From CALGFH01 sp036003705 (GTDB lineage: Bacteria; Actinomycetota; CALGFH01), in assembly GCA_036003705.1 (NCBI GenBank), contig DASYSE010000037.1, positions 1 to 49,005 of the forward strand: a stretch of 49,005 bases of DNA, given 5' to 3'. A program made the position numbers and the translations under genes. Of this stretch, positions 33,883 to 42,682 are shown piece by piece. Below the pieces are notes generated by a model. That model made no database searches. It was not told the origin of the DNA and saw nothing but the letters and a program-made list of their open reading frames with translations. Within the stretch, counting starts at the first letter, position 1. Each line of letters begins with the position of its first letter.

Positions 33883-35049
33883 CTAACCGTGGTTGCGGAG
33901 GTAGGTGACCAGGTCGTCGTAGGAGCCGGGCTCGGCGGCGAAGCGGGCGTAGTCGCGGGCCAGCTCGAACCAGGAGGGGGTGCTGGGACGGATCGCGTGC
34001 AGCCCGCGGGTGAAGTCGGAGACGGTGATCGGGCGCGAGCTGTTGCTGACCATCGACGCCTCGAGCGCGGCCGCGGCCGCCGACTCGCACAGCTGGGCCA
34101 GGTCGGCGGCGGAGAACCTGTCGGTGCGGGCGGCCAGCCCGCCGACGTCCAGGTCCTCGGCGACCGGGCGGCCGCGCAGCGAGGCCCTGATGATGGCCTC
34201 GCGGGCCTCCAGGTCGGGCGGGAGCACCAGCAGGCGGTGGTCGAGCCGGCCCGGCCGGCGCAGCAACGGGTCCAGGTCCCATGGGTTCTCGGTGGCGGCG
34301 ACCACGAAGACCCCTTCCTGGTCCTCGCTGGCGCTGTAGAGCTCGGCCACGAGCTGGTCGACGACCCCGCGGCCGATCGAGTGGCGGCGCCCGGCCCGGC
34401 GCGGGCCGATGGCGTCCAGCTGGTCCATGAACAGCAGGCAGGGCGCGCTCGCCCTGGCCGTCTCGAAGATCTCGTGGACGCTGCGGCGGCTGTAGCCCAG
34501 CCACATGTCGACCACGTGGGCCAGGTCGATCCGCAGGAAGCTGGCCTGGAGCTCCCCGGCCAGCGCCCGTGCCAGGTACGTCTTGCCGCAGCCGGGCGGC
34601 CCGTACTGGAGCAGGCCGCCGCGCAGCGACCTCCCGAACAGCCGGCGCATCTCGGGATCGCGCAGCGACGAGATGAAGGCGGTCGAAAGCCAGCGCTTGA
34701 TCGCCGGCATGCCGCCGACGTCGGCCAGGGTCACCCGAGGCTCCTCCACCTCGCCGAGCACCCACTGATCCACCGAGGCCCCGCGGTGCTGGGGCTGGGA
34801 CGGCGCGGCAGGCGGGACCGGGACCGGGAACGGGGTCGCGGGGAGGGCGCTGGTGGCCCGGTCGACCAGCTCGGTGGCCTGGCGCTGACCTGGGACAAGG
34901 GCGAGCACGGCCGAGCTGTGCTCCAACGACTCGGCGGGCCGCCCGGCCTCCAGCAACAGCGCCGCGACGTGCAGGCGCAGGGCCAGGTTGTCGGGGACGG
35001 CCTCGACCGCGGCCCGCAGACCGGCAAGCAGCTCAGGGTCGACCGGCAT
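33883..35049 (-). CDS. TPR-AAA ATPase with altered Walker B
   Basis: 388 residues. The N-terminal 65 look like one or two TPR helices (PELLAGLRAAVEAVPDNLAL), then a Pro-rich linker and an AAA module starting VTLADVGGMPAIKRWLSTA. Walker A is GPPGCGKT (150-157); sensor and arginine-finger features are AATENPWDLDPLLRRPGRLD. Walker B reads CLLFMDQLDA: D209 is kept but the catalytic Glu is Gln210. In AAA proteins that change usually slows ATP hydrolysis, so this may be a slow or switch-like ATPase. It resembles the FtsH/Cdc48 type but has no protease or membrane segment. Divergent from the PDZ protease gene across 117 bases. The start is ATG 35049. Confidence 0.88.
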   Translation of the reverse strand: MPVDPELLAGLRAAVEAVPDNLALRLHVAALLLEAGRPAESLEHSSAVLALVPGQRQATELVDRATSALPATPFPVPVPPAAPSQPQHRGASVDQWVLGEVEEPRVTLADVGGMPAIKRWLSTAFISSLRDPEMRRLFGRSLRGGLLQYGPPGCGKTYLARALAGELQASFLRIDLAHVVDMWLGYSRRSVHEIFETARASAPCLLFMDQLDAIGPRRAGRRHSIGRGVVDQLVAELYSASEDQEGVFVVAATENPWDLDPLLRRPGRLDHRLLVLPPDLEAREAIIRASLRGRPVAEDLDVGGLAARTDRFSAADLAQLCESAAAAALEASMVSNSSRPITVSDFTRGLHAIRPSTPSWFELARDYARFAAEPGSYDDLVTYLRNHG

Positions 35050-35166
35050 GGCGGCACCAGTATGGCAAGCGCGCCGCCGCCACGCGCAAGCGCCCGGAAT
35101 GGCCGGCGGCGAAACGGTGATTACAGTATTACGATGTTGGAACCACAGCTTGGGAGGGAGGCGACG

Positions 35167-36180
35167 GTGAGCTCCATCCATTTCGTCGACGCATTGCTGG
35201 CAGACGCCGAGCGCGACCAGCGGGCCGAGCCTGGCCCCTCGGACGCCGAAGCCCTCGACGCCTACTCCCAGGTGGTCACGACGGTCGCCGAGCGCCTGCT
35301 CGGCTCGGTGGCCAGTCTGCGGATCAGCCGCCGGCTCTCCGGCGGGCGCCAGGCGCAGGGCTCGGGCTCGGCGGTGGCGATCACGCCGGACGGCTTCCTG
35401 GTCACCTCGGCCCACGTGGTCGAGGGGGCCGCCAAGGGCCGGGCCTCGCTGCCCGACGGCCGCGAGCTGCGCTTCGAGGTCGTCGGCCGCGACCCGCTGT
35501 CCGACCTGGCGGTGATCCGCACGAGTGGGGCCGACCTGGAGCCGGTGTCCCTGGGGAACGCCGACCGGCTCCGGGTCGGCCAGCTCGTCGTGGCCGTGGG
35601 CAACCCGATGGGCCTCGCCGGCTCGATAACGGCCGGGGTGGTCAGCGCCCTCGGCCGCTCCTTCCCGACCACCGACGGGCGGGCCAGCCGGCTGGTCGAG
35701 AACGTCATCCAGACCGACGCCGCCCTCAACCCGGGCAACTCCGGTGGCGCCCTTGTCGACGGTCGCGGCCGCATGGTCGGGGTCAACACCGCCGTCGCCG
35801 GGATCGGCCTCGGCCTTGCCGTGCCGATCAACGCCACCACCAGGCGGATCATCGCCGCCCTGATGCGGGAGGGCCGCTTCCGGCGGGCCTTCATCGGCAT
35901 CGCCGGCGGCCGGCGGCCGCTGCCCCCCCGGGTCGCCCAGGCCCTCGACCGCGGCGCCGGTGTCGAGGTCGTCCAGGTGGTCGACGGCAGCCCGGCGGCC
36001 AAGGCCGGGCTGCGCAACGAGGACCTGATCATCGACGTGGACGGCGTGCCCATCGAGGACGCCGGCGACCTGCAGCGCCTGATGGTGACCGAGCGCATCG
36101 GCCGGCCACTCACCGTCCGCGCCTTCCGCGGCGGCGAGCTGCTCGAGCTCACCCTCGTCCCGGTCGAGCTGGGCCAGTAG
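35167..36180 (+). CDS. Trypsin-like (S1C/HtrA-type) serine protease with PDZ domain, apparently cytoplasmic
   Basis: 337 residues. The catalytic triad is intact: H83 in VTSAHVVEG, D113 in PLSDLAVIR and S192 in NPGNSGGALVDG. One PDZ domain closes the protein (about 235-330, GVEVVQVVDGSPAAKAGLRN). Unlike classical HtrA/DegP it has no signal peptide or membrane helix; the N-terminus (SSIHFVDALLADAERDQRAE) is soluble. The GTG at 35167 has GGGAGGGAGG five bases upstream; an ATG at 35134 in the same frame is the alternative and also gives no signal. Divergent from the TPR-AAA ATPase, hinting at a shared role. Confidence 0.9.
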   Translation: MSSIHFVDALLADAERDQRAEPGPSDAEALDAYSQVVTTVAERLLGSVASLRISRRLSGGRQAQGSGSAVAITPDGFLVTSAHVVEGAAKGRASLPDGRELRFEVVGRDPLSDLAVIRTSGADLEPVSLGNADRLRVGQLVVAVGNPMGLAGSITAGVVSALGRSFPTTDGRASRLVENVIQTDAALNPGNSGGALVDGRGRMVGVNTAVAGIGLGLAVPINATTRRIIAALMREGRFRRAFIGIAGGRRPLPPRVAQALDRGAGVEVVQVVDGSPAAKAGLRNEDLIIDVDGVPIEDAGDLQRLMVTERIGRPLTVRAFRGGELLELTLVPVELGQ

Positions 36181-36407
36181 GGTCTGCCGACCGCGTCGAC
36201 GCGCCGGGAACCGCAGGGCCGCCGTCCCCAAGCCCGGCCAGGGCGAGCCCGGCCGCGGCGGCCGGCGGCTGCTCGTCTCCGGCAGCGTGTAGGCCGCCGG
36301 CTGCACCACGCCGCTCGTCGGCGCTCGAATTGCTTGAGTCCGCCGGCCGGCTGCCGATCAGGTCTGCAGACCCGACAGACCGCGGACAGGCACTCACGGG
36401 AGCTCCG

Positions 36408-38723
36408 GTGCGGACGACCATGTGGCGGTACCACCTGGGCGGCGGCTGTGTGCTCGCCCTCGCCTATGTGTACCTGCCGTCCCCGGCCCTGCGAATCGGC
36501 TCCCTGGTGGCGCTGTGCCTCGCCACCATCGCGGCGACGCTGGCCTCGATCCGGCTCTGGCGCCCGGCCAGGCAGCTGCCCTTCTACCTGTTCGCGGCCG
36601 GCGAGGCGGTCGGCTTCGTCGCCGGGACGCTCGGGTCCTCGGCCGCCGTCACCCGGGCCGGCGGCAGCCCCGCCGCGGCCGCCCTGACCATCGTCGCCTA
36701 CCTGATCGGCATCGCCGGCTACGCGGTGGTCATCAGGACCCGCAGCCCAGGCCGTGACCGGGCCAGCCTGATCGACGCCACCGTGATCTCCACCGGCCTT
36801 GGCATGCTGGCCTGGGTCTTCCTCGCCTCGCCCTACACGGTCGACGCTTCGCTGCCACTGGTCGAGCGGATGCTCTCCATGCTCTATGTCGTCCTCGACG
36901 TGCTGGTGCTCGCCCTGGTCATCCGGCTGACCATCGGCGGCGGGGAGAGGACGAGGGCGTACCTGCTCATGACCTACGGTTGGCTGGTGCTGGTGGCCGC
37001 CGACGCCGGGCGGGCCGTGCTGGTGCTGCTCGGCGCCTACGACCCGGCCAGTCCGGTCGAGGCCGGCTGGCTGGTCTCCTACGCCCTGTGGGGCGCGGCC
37101 GTGCTCCACCCGTCGGTGGCCACCCTGACCGACCCGACCCCGCGCGTACGAACCCGGCTGACCCGGGCCCGGCTGGCCTCCCTGGCCGTGGCGTCGCTGA
37201 TGGCCCCGGCCATCCTCGCCATCCAGGCGGTCCGGGACCAGCGGCCCGACATCCCGGTGATCGTCGGCGGCTGCGCGTTCCTGTTCCTGCTGGTGCTGGT
37301 CCGCATGGCCGGGCTGGTCCGCGAGGTCGAGGCGACCGTGCGCGAGCTCCGCGGCACCGAGGGCGTGCTGCGGGCCTCGCTCACCGAACGCGACGCTCTC
37401 GCCGCCCAGCTCGAGCACCAGGCGTTCCACGACAGCCTCACCGACCTGGCCAACCGGGCGCTGTTCAACGACCGGGTACGGCACGCGCTGGCCCGGGCCC
37501 GCAGGGACGGCGGCAGCCTGGCCGTGCTCTTCATCGACCTGGACGACTTCAAGGTGGTCAACGACCGCCTCGGCCACGGCGCCGGCGACCGCCTGCTGCG
37601 GGAGGTCGCCGCCCGGCTGCGCGGCTGCCTGCGCGAGCCCGACACCGTCGGCCGGCTGGGCGGGGACGAGTTCGCGATCCTGGCCGAGGGCGCCGACCTG
37701 GCGACCGCCCGCGTGCTCGCCGACCGGGTCCTGGCAACCCTCGGCGCACCGTTCCCCCTTGTCGGCGGCCATGTCACCGTCCGCGCCAGCATCGGCATCG
37801 CCGTCGACGAGCAGCTGGGCCTCGACGAGGCCCAGCTGCTGCGCAACGCCGACATCGCCATGTACGCCGCCAAGAGCGGCGGCAAGGGCACCTACCAGGT
37901 GTTCCAGAGCTCGATGCTGCGCTCGGTGCGCGACCACCACGACCTGACCGCGGCCCTGGAGGGCGCGATCGAGCGAAGGGAGCTGGTGGTCCACTACCAG
38001 CCGATCGTCGACCTGCGCGACGGGCGGATCGCGGGTGCGGAGGCGCTGGTGCGCTGGCCACGGCCGGACCGCGGACTGGTGCCGCCGGCCGAGTTCATCC
38101 CCTTGGCCGAGGAGACCGGCCTGGTGGTCGAGCTCGACCGGTTCGTGCTGCGCCAGGCGTGCCGCCAGATGGCCGGCTGGGTCGCCGAGGCGGGGCCGAT
38201 GCTGCTGCATGTGAACCTCTCCGCCCACCATCTGCTCCGCAGCGACCTTGCCGCCACCGTCGCCGTGGCGCTGCACGACTCGGGGCTCTCCCCCGACTGC
38301 CTGACCCTCGAGATCACCGAGAGCGTCCTGATGCACGACCTCGACGTCGCCATCGTCCGCCTGCACGAGCTGAAGCGGCTTGGCGTGCACCTGGCCATCG
38401 ACGACTTCGGCACCGGCTACTCCTCGCTCGCCTACCTGCGGCAGATGCCGATCGACGCGGTCAAGATCGACAAGTCGTTCGTCGACGGCGTCGCCGGCGG
38501 GCCGGAGGAGTCGGCGGTGGCCAGGGCCATCCTCGCCCTGGCCGCGACCCTGCACCTCGACACCGTGGCCGAGGGCGTCGAGCAGCCGGAGCAGGCGGCG
38601 GCCCTGGCCGAGCTCGGCTGCCACCTGGCGCAGGGCTACCACTTCTCCCGGCCGATCCCAGCGGCCGACATGGGGCGCCTGGCCGGCCAGCGGCCCGTGG
38701 CCGGCCTGCGACACCCGGCCTGA
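36408..38723 (+). CDS. Polytopic membrane GGDEF-EAL protein
   Basis: 771 residues. About nine or ten membrane helices fill the first 310 residues (for example HLGGGCVLALAYVYLP and LASLAVASLMAPAILAI). A short coiled coil leads to GGDEF (intact motif, preceded by the RxxD site REPD) and EAL (E-A-L in GAEALVRW, plus LAIDDFGTGYSSLAY and VKIDKSFVDG). Both activities are therefore possible. It is a second member of the kind seen at 12343-14823 but with a membrane-embedded sensor instead of an outside domain, and no PAS. The GTG at 36408 has GGGAG five bases upstream. Its last codons lie in a tandem repeat. Confidence 0.92.
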   Translation: MRTTMWRYHLGGGCVLALAYVYLPSPALRIGSLVALCLATIAATLASIRLWRPARQLPFYLFAAGEAVGFVAGTLGSSAAVTRAGGSPAAAALTIVAYLIGIAGYAVVIRTRSPGRDRASLIDATVISTGLGMLAWVFLASPYTVDASLPLVERMLSMLYVVLDVLVLALVIRLTIGGGERTRAYLLMTYGWLVLVAADAGRAVLVLLGAYDPASPVEAGWLVSYALWGAAVLHPSVATLTDPTPRVRTRLTRARLASLAVASLMAPAILAIQAVRDQRPDIPVIVGGCAFLFLLVLVRMAGLVREVEATVRELRGTEGVLRASLTERDALAAQLEHQAFHDSLTDLANRALFNDRVRHALARARRDGGSLAVLFIDLDDFKVVNDRLGHGAGDRLLREVAARLRGCLREPDTVGRLGGDEFAILAEGADLATARVLADRVLATLGAPFPLVGGHVTVRASIGIAVDEQLGLDEAQLLRNADIAMYAAKSGGKGTYQVFQSSMLRSVRDHHDLTAALEGAIERRELVVHYQPIVDLRDGRIAGAEALVRWPRPDRGLVPPAEFIPLAEETGLVVELDRFVLRQACRQMAGWVAEAGPMLLHVNLSAHHLLRSDLAATVAVALHDSGLSPDCLTLEITESVLMHDLDVAIVRLHELKRLGVHLAIDDFGTGYSSLAYLRQMPIDAVKIDKSFVDGVAGGPEESAVARAILALAATLHLDTVAEGVEQPEQAAALAELGCHLAQGYHFSRPIPAADMGRLAGQRPVAGLRHPA

Positions 38724-38796
38724 GCGGCGACACCCGGCCTGAGCGGCGACACCCGGCCTGAGCGACGACGCCCGGCCTGAGCGACGACGCCCGGGC
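38711..38796. repeat. 19-base tandem repeat at the 3' end of the GGDEF-EAL gene
   Basis: Four copies and half of a fifth of the unit ACACCCGGCCTGAGCGGCG follow head to tail; copies 3-5 carry single-base changes (GCGAC for GCGGC, ACGCCC for ACACCC). The gene stop TGA (38721-38723) is part of the first copy. Because the period is not a multiple of three, the TGA in successive copies falls in all three frames. Confidence 0.85.
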
Positions 38797-38901
38797 ATCC
38801 GCCCCACGTGGCATGCTCGCCCCGCCGATGGGACGCGGGCTGCCAGAGCGCCGGACAGCATGCCCGGCGCGCATGCGTCGGGATTGCCAAAGCTTCATCT
38901 T

Positions 38902-39714
38902 ATGTGGATGCGACGCCGATACTCGTCCGGCACTCTGAAGGACCGGGAGCGGCGGCGGCTGGCGCCGCTGGCCGCCGCCCTCGGCCGCGCCGCCGCCGCG
39001 ACCGGGACACCCCGGCTGGAGCCGGTCGCCGGCAGCCTGCCAAGCGGCGCCACCGCCGGGCTGCTGGCCGGGACCTTCAACCCGTTCACCCGGGCCCACG
39101 CCGCCATCGCCGTCGCCGGCCACCGGGCCGGCTGCGAGCCGGTCGTGCTGGCCATGGCCCCGGTCAGCCTGGCCAAGGAGGGGCTGGAGCGCGCCCACCC
39201 GGTGGACCGGCTCGACTGGGTCGCGGCCTGGGCACGCCGGCATCCCTGGGCGGTGGTGGCCGCGGCAAGCCACCCGCTGCTGGTCGACATGGCCGAGGCC
39301 CTCGGCCAGGCCACCGGGACGGAGGTGGCCCTGCTGCTCGGCGCCGACAAGGCGGCCCAGCTGGTCGAGACCCGCTGGTACGACGACCCGGCGGCCGCCA
39401 TGGCCCGCCTGGACCGGGTGGCCAGCCTGCTGGTCGCCGAACGGGCCGGCCATCGGCTGCCCGCCATCCCCCTGCGCGCGACCCCCCTGCCCACCGCGGC
39501 CTGGGTTCCCGAGCGGTCCGCGACCCAGGCCCGCGCCGCCGCCGCCCGCGGCCTCCCCCTCGACGACCTGCTCCCGGCGGTGGTGGCGAGGGGCGTGGGC
39601 CGAACCGGTGCCTACGCCCCCGGAAGTTCCTACCTGGCAAGGATTCGGGAGCTGGACGCGCTGGTTACCTCCGGTAGACATGGGGAGCTAGGCTTCCCTC
39701 TCGAGGGCCCCTGA
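38902..39714 (+). CDS. Nucleotidyltransferase of the NadD (nicotinate-nucleotide adenylyltransferase) type
   Basis: 270 residues from ATG 38902. A basic N-terminal extension (MWMRRRYSSGTLKDRERRRL) precedes the nucleotidyltransferase core: AGLLAGTFNPFTRAHAAIAVAG, a variant of the G-T-F-(D/N)-P-x-x-x-x-H motif; VALLLGADKAAQLV; and ERSATQARAAAARG at the place of the ISSTxIR motif. This matches the NadD/NMN adenylyltransferase superfamily but departs from it in several positions, so the true substrate may differ. The start is uncertain because no ribosome site precedes any candidate. It is 15 bases upstream of the FAD reductase gene. Confidence 0.72.
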   Translation: MWMRRRYSSGTLKDRERRRLAPLAAALGRAAAATGTPRLEPVAGSLPSGATAGLLAGTFNPFTRAHAAIAVAGHRAGCEPVVLAMAPVSLAKEGLERAHPVDRLDWVAAWARRHPWAVVAAASHPLLVDMAEALGQATGTEVALLLGADKAAQLVETRWYDDPAAAMARLDRVASLLVAERAGHRLPAIPLRATPLPTAAWVPERSATQARAAAARGLPLDDLLPAVVARGVGRTGAYAPGSSYLARIRELDALVTSGRHGELGFPLEGP

Positions 39715-39729
39715 CCGCCGGAGGTAGGC

Positions 39730-40953
39730 ATGGCCGTCCGCGACGTGGAGTTCGTCATCATCGGTGGCGGGGTGGCCGCCGCCAAGGCGGCCGAAGGGGT
39801 CAGGGCGGCCGGCGGCGAGGGCGGGGCGGTGGTGCTGACCGCCGAGCCCGAGCTCCCCTACGAGCGGCCGCCGCTGTCCAAGGAATTCCTGCGCGGCGAG
39901 GCCGGCCGCGAGAAGACCCGCACCCATGACCAGGCCTGGTACCGCGACCACGATGTCGAGGTGCTGCTGGCGACCAGGGCCAGCACCCTCGACCCGGCCA
40001 CCCGGACGGTCACCACCGAGGTCGGCGACCAGCTCCACTACGGCCGCGGCCTGGTGCTGGCCACCGGCGCCCAACCCGTCCGCCTCGACCTGCCCGGCGA
40101 GGACCTGGAGGGCGTCTACTACCTGCGCACGGTCGACGACGCCGAGCGGCTGCGGGCCGCCATCTCGAGGGCCGAGAGCATGGTGATCATCGGCGGCGGC
40201 TTCATCGGCGCCGAGGTGGCCGCCAGCGCCACCCAGATGGACACCCGGGTGACCCTGCTGGAACTGGCCGACACCCTGTGGACCAGGGCGGTCGGCCCCG
40301 AGATGGGCGGCTTCTTCGAAGCGTTCCTGCGCGACCGGGGCGTCCATGTCCGCACCCGGACCAAGGCCGAGCGGCTGGAGGGCGGCGAGCAGGTCGAGGC
40401 GGTGGTCCTGCCCGACGGCACCAGGCTGCACGCCGACGTGGTGGTCATCGGGGTCGGGGTCCGCCCCGACACCGAGCTGGCCGAGCGGGCCGGCCTACCG
40501 GTCGACAACGGCATCCTGGTCGACCAGCACCTCCGGGCGGCCGATGGCGTCTGGGCGGCCGGCGACGTCGCCAACGCCGACCATCCGCTGTTCGGCCGGA
40601 TCCGGATCGAGCACTGGGCCGAGGCCCTCAACCAGGGGCTGCTCGCCGGGCGCAACCTGGCCGGGGCCGGCGAGCGCTACGACCGCGTGCCCTACTTCTT
40701 CTCCGACCAGTTCGACCTGTCGCTGTCCTACCTCGGCCACGTCCGGGAGTGGGACGCGCTGGTGGTGCGGGGCAGCCGCGAGGTCAAGGAGCCGAGGTTC
40801 GTCGCCTGGTACCTGCGCGACGGCAGGCCCCGGGCGGCCCTGATCGTCAACGACTGGGACGCCGAGGACCCGGTCCGCGAGGTCATCCGCCGCAACCAGC
40901 CGGTCGATCCGGACCGGCTCACCGATGCGGCGGTTGACCTGAGCGATCTGTAG
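39730..40953 (+). CDS. FAD-dependent pyridine-nucleotide-disulfide-type oxidoreductase (ferredoxin-reductase-like)
   Basis: 407 residues. FAD site VEFVIIGGGVAAAKAAEGVR and the AGDVANADHPLFG second FAD motif, NAD(P) site MVIIGGGFIGAEVAASA, LPYERPPLSKEFLRGE and the C-terminal reductase domain (YFFSDQFDLSLSYLGHV) are those of rubredoxin/ferredoxin reductases and AIF-like enzymes. It should pass electrons from NAD(P)H to a small iron-sulfur partner; none is encoded beside it. ATG at 39730 with a GGAGG just before. Followed by two strong hairpins. Confidence 0.92.
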   Translation: MAVRDVEFVIIGGGVAAAKAAEGVRAAGGEGGAVVLTAEPELPYERPPLSKEFLRGEAGREKTRTHDQAWYRDHDVEVLLATRASTLDPATRTVTTEVGDQLHYGRGLVLATGAQPVRLDLPGEDLEGVYYLRTVDDAERLRAAISRAESMVIIGGGFIGAEVAASATQMDTRVTLLELADTLWTRAVGPEMGGFFEAFLRDRGVHVRTRTKAERLEGGEQVEAVVLPDGTRLHADVVVIGVGVRPDTELAERAGLPVDNGILVDQHLRAADGVWAAGDVANADHPLFGRIRIEHWAEALNQGLLAGRNLAGAGERYDRVPYFFSDQFDLSLSYLGHVREWDALVVRGSREVKEPRFVAWYLRDGRPRAALIVNDWDAEDPVREVIRRNQPVDPDRLTDAAVDLSDL

Positions 40954-40967
40954 GCCGATCCGTGTAG

Positions 40968-41003
40968 GCCCGGCCCCGGTGCAGCCCGTTGCCGGGGCCG
41001 GGC
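40968..41003 (+). terminator. Hairpin terminator of the reductase gene
   Basis: GCCCGGCCCCGG (40968-40979) pairs perfectly with CCGGGGCCGGGC (40992-41003) across a 12-base loop, 15 bases after the stop codon. No T-run follows, as is common in high-G+C actinomycetes. Confidence 0.7.
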
Positions 41004-41010
41004 ATAAGAG

Positions 41011-41035
41011 GGCCCCCGCGCCATCCGGGGGGGCC
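41011..41035. terminator. Second hairpin after the reductase gene
   Basis: GGCCCCC (41011-41017) pairs with GGGGGCC (41029-41035) eight bases after the first hairpin. The two may act together as a tandem terminator before the PAC2 gene. Confidence 0.5.
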
Positions 41036-41223
41036 AAGACAGCGCGAGGGGCCGCAGATGGCATAGTACCCCGTTTCGGCGACTTGTGTTGTGCCAGAAG
41101 GGGACGACGGCGTCGTTGCGAGCAAGATCGCCCTATCGACGGACACGGGTGCCCTGGCTGCCGTAGCCATTGCTACGTAGGCTGGTCTGCGCCCCTCTTG
41201 CCTTCCGTGGCATCGTGGAGTCC

Positions 41224-42114
41224 ATGGACCACACGACGCTGATCCGGCGGCCTCGGCTCCGCGGGCCCGTGCTGCTGGCCGCCTTCGACGGATGGAACGA
41301 CGCGGGCGAGGCGGCCAGCTCGGCCCTGGACGCGATCGGGGCCGGGCTGGAGGCCGAGACCTTCGCCACCATCGATCCCGAGGAGTTCTACGACTTCCAG
41401 ACGGCCCGGCCGACGGTGCGGCTGGCCGACGGCCACCGGCAGATCGACTGGCCCGCCGTCGAGCTGCGCGCCGCCCGCCTGCCAGCCGCCGACCACGACC
41501 TGATCGTGGTCAGGGGGCACGAGCCCAACCTGCGCTGGCGGACCTTCGCCTCCGAGATCGTCGACGTCGCCACCACCTTCGGGGTCGGGATGGTGGTCAC
41601 GGTCGGCGCCCTGCTGGCCGACGTGCCCCACACCCGGCCGGTCCAGGTGGTCAGCTCCGCCGGGGACCGGAACCTGGCCGAGCGCCTCGGGCTGAGCGTC
41701 TCCCGCTACGAGGGGCCGACCGGCATCCTCGGCGTGCTCGGCGACGTTGCGACAGCGGCCGGCATCCCGACGGTCGGCCTGTGGGCCGCCCTGCCCCACT
41801 ACCTGAACCTGGCCCCCAACCCGTGGGGTGCCATGGCGCTGATCCAGGAGCTGGGGCGGCTGCTGCCGATGGCCGTCGACACCACCGCGATCGCCGGCCA
41901 GACCGAGGCGTTCGACACCGCCGTGGCCGACCTGGTCGAGGAGAACCCGGAGCTGGCCGGATATATCGAGCGGCTGGAGGCCGACGCCGACGAAGGTGAC
42001 GAGGAGGGGGACGCCGAGGACGGCTCACCCGGCCTCGCCGACCTGCCTCCCGAGGAGCTGGTGGCCGAGGTCGAGCGCTACCTGCGCGACCACCCCGGCG
42101 GTTCGAGGAACTAG
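41224..42114 (+). CDS. PAC2-family protein
   Basis: 296 residues. LRGPVLLAAFDGWNDAGEAASSALD, TIDPEEFYDFQTARPTV and VSRYEGPTGILGVLGDVATA are diagnostic of the bacterial PAC2 (proteasome assembly chaperone 2-like) family. The fold resembles nucleoside phosphorylases; in actinomycetes the genes are common, and a link to the proteasome is suggested only by eukaryotic homology. An acidic C-terminal stretch (DADEGDEEGDAEDG) follows. The ATG at 41224 is chosen over upstream starts because conserved sequence begins there. Convergent with the cold-shock gene; a hairpin lies between. Confidence 0.9.
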   Translation: MDHTTLIRRPRLRGPVLLAAFDGWNDAGEAASSALDAIGAGLEAETFATIDPEEFYDFQTARPTVRLADGHRQIDWPAVELRAARLPAADHDLIVVRGHEPNLRWRTFASEIVDVATTFGVGMVVTVGALLADVPHTRPVQVVSSAGDRNLAERLGLSVSRYEGPTGILGVLGDVATAAGIPTVGLWAALPHYLNLAPNPWGAMALIQELGRLLPMAVDTTAIAGQTEAFDTAVADLVEENPELAGYIERLEADADEGDEEGDAEDGSPGLADLPPEELVAEVERYLRDHPGGSRN

Positions 42115-42137
42115 GGGCCCGGTGCTCACCAATTGAT

Positions 42138-42170
42138 CCGGCCCGCCGGGCGCAGGGCCGGGCGGGCCGG
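42138..42170. terminator. Bidirectional hairpin between the PAC2 and cold-shock genes
   Basis: CCGGCCCGCC (42138-42147) and GGCGGGCCGG (42161-42170) form a perfect 10-base stem with a 13-base loop, placed between two convergent genes. TTG and A-rich bases flank it on each side. Confidence 0.7.
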
Positions 42171-42186
42171 TTGACAGCAAGTCAGG

Positions 42187-42426
42187 TCACTCCGGGGCCA
42201 TCGGACGCACGTTTGCGGCCTGCAGGCCCTTCGGCCCCTGGGTGACGTCGAACTCCACCATCTGTCCCTCGTCGAGCGACCGGTACCCCTCCATCTGGAT
42301 CGCGGAGAAGTGCACGAAGACGTCCTCGCCGTCGGGACGAGCGATGAAGCCGTAGCCCTTGTCAGGGTTGAACCACTTGACGACACCGCTGGTCACGAAC
42401 TCCTGTCCCCCCTTCACCTTCGACAT
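42187..42426 (-). CDS. cspA: Cold-shock domain protein
   Basis: 79 residues. The OB-fold RNA motifs are intact: RNP1 K-G-Y-G-F-I-A-R (23-30) and RNP2 D-V-F-V-H-F (35-40), with GVVKWFNPDKG before them. A ten-residue N-terminal extension (SKVKGGQEFV) is longer than in E. coli CspA. It binds single-stranded nucleic acid and melts mRNA structure. A promoter 91 bases upstream leaves an untranslated leader of about 85 bases. Confidence 0.95.
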   Translation of the reverse strand: MSKVKGGQEFVTSGVVKWFNPDKGYGFIARPDGEDVFVHFSAIQMEGYRSLDEGQMVEFDVTQGPKGLQAANVRPMAPE

Positions 42427-42516
42427 CCAATTGCTTTGCCGGGTCGGTACCTGATCCGGCGGGCAGGGACAGCTCGAACCGCACTGCGACGGCAGCCTGC
42501 ACCCTTGCTCGGCCGG

Positions 42517-42543
42517 ATGCTAGCACCCGGTCAGTCATGTCAA
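42517..42543 (-). promoter_or_regulatory. Predicted sigma-70-type promoter of the cold-shock gene
   Basis: Read on the minus strand, TTGACA (42543-42538) is a perfect -35 box and TAGCAT (42522-42517) a good -10, separated by 15 bases. Transcription would begin near 42510. Confidence 0.5.
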
Positions 42544-42682
42544 TAGTCTCAATCTCGTCTATCTCGTCGAAAGTGCTGACGCATCCGCGCCGAACTCGGC
42601 AAACCACCGTCCGAGCAGGCACGATGGTGGCGATGATGCTGATGGCACGCGCCCCGGCTTCAGCCTAGGAGGCAGCAACCGC

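Noticed and set aside
38711..38796. 19-base repeats considered as a CRISPR array or plasmid iterons
   Set aside because: No spacers between units and no cas or replication genes nearby.
35262..38861. Minus-strand frame of 1199 codons opposite the protease and the second GGDEF-EAL gene
   Set aside because: Antisense shadow; composition is Gly/Gln/His/Asp-rich and spans two unrelated real genes.
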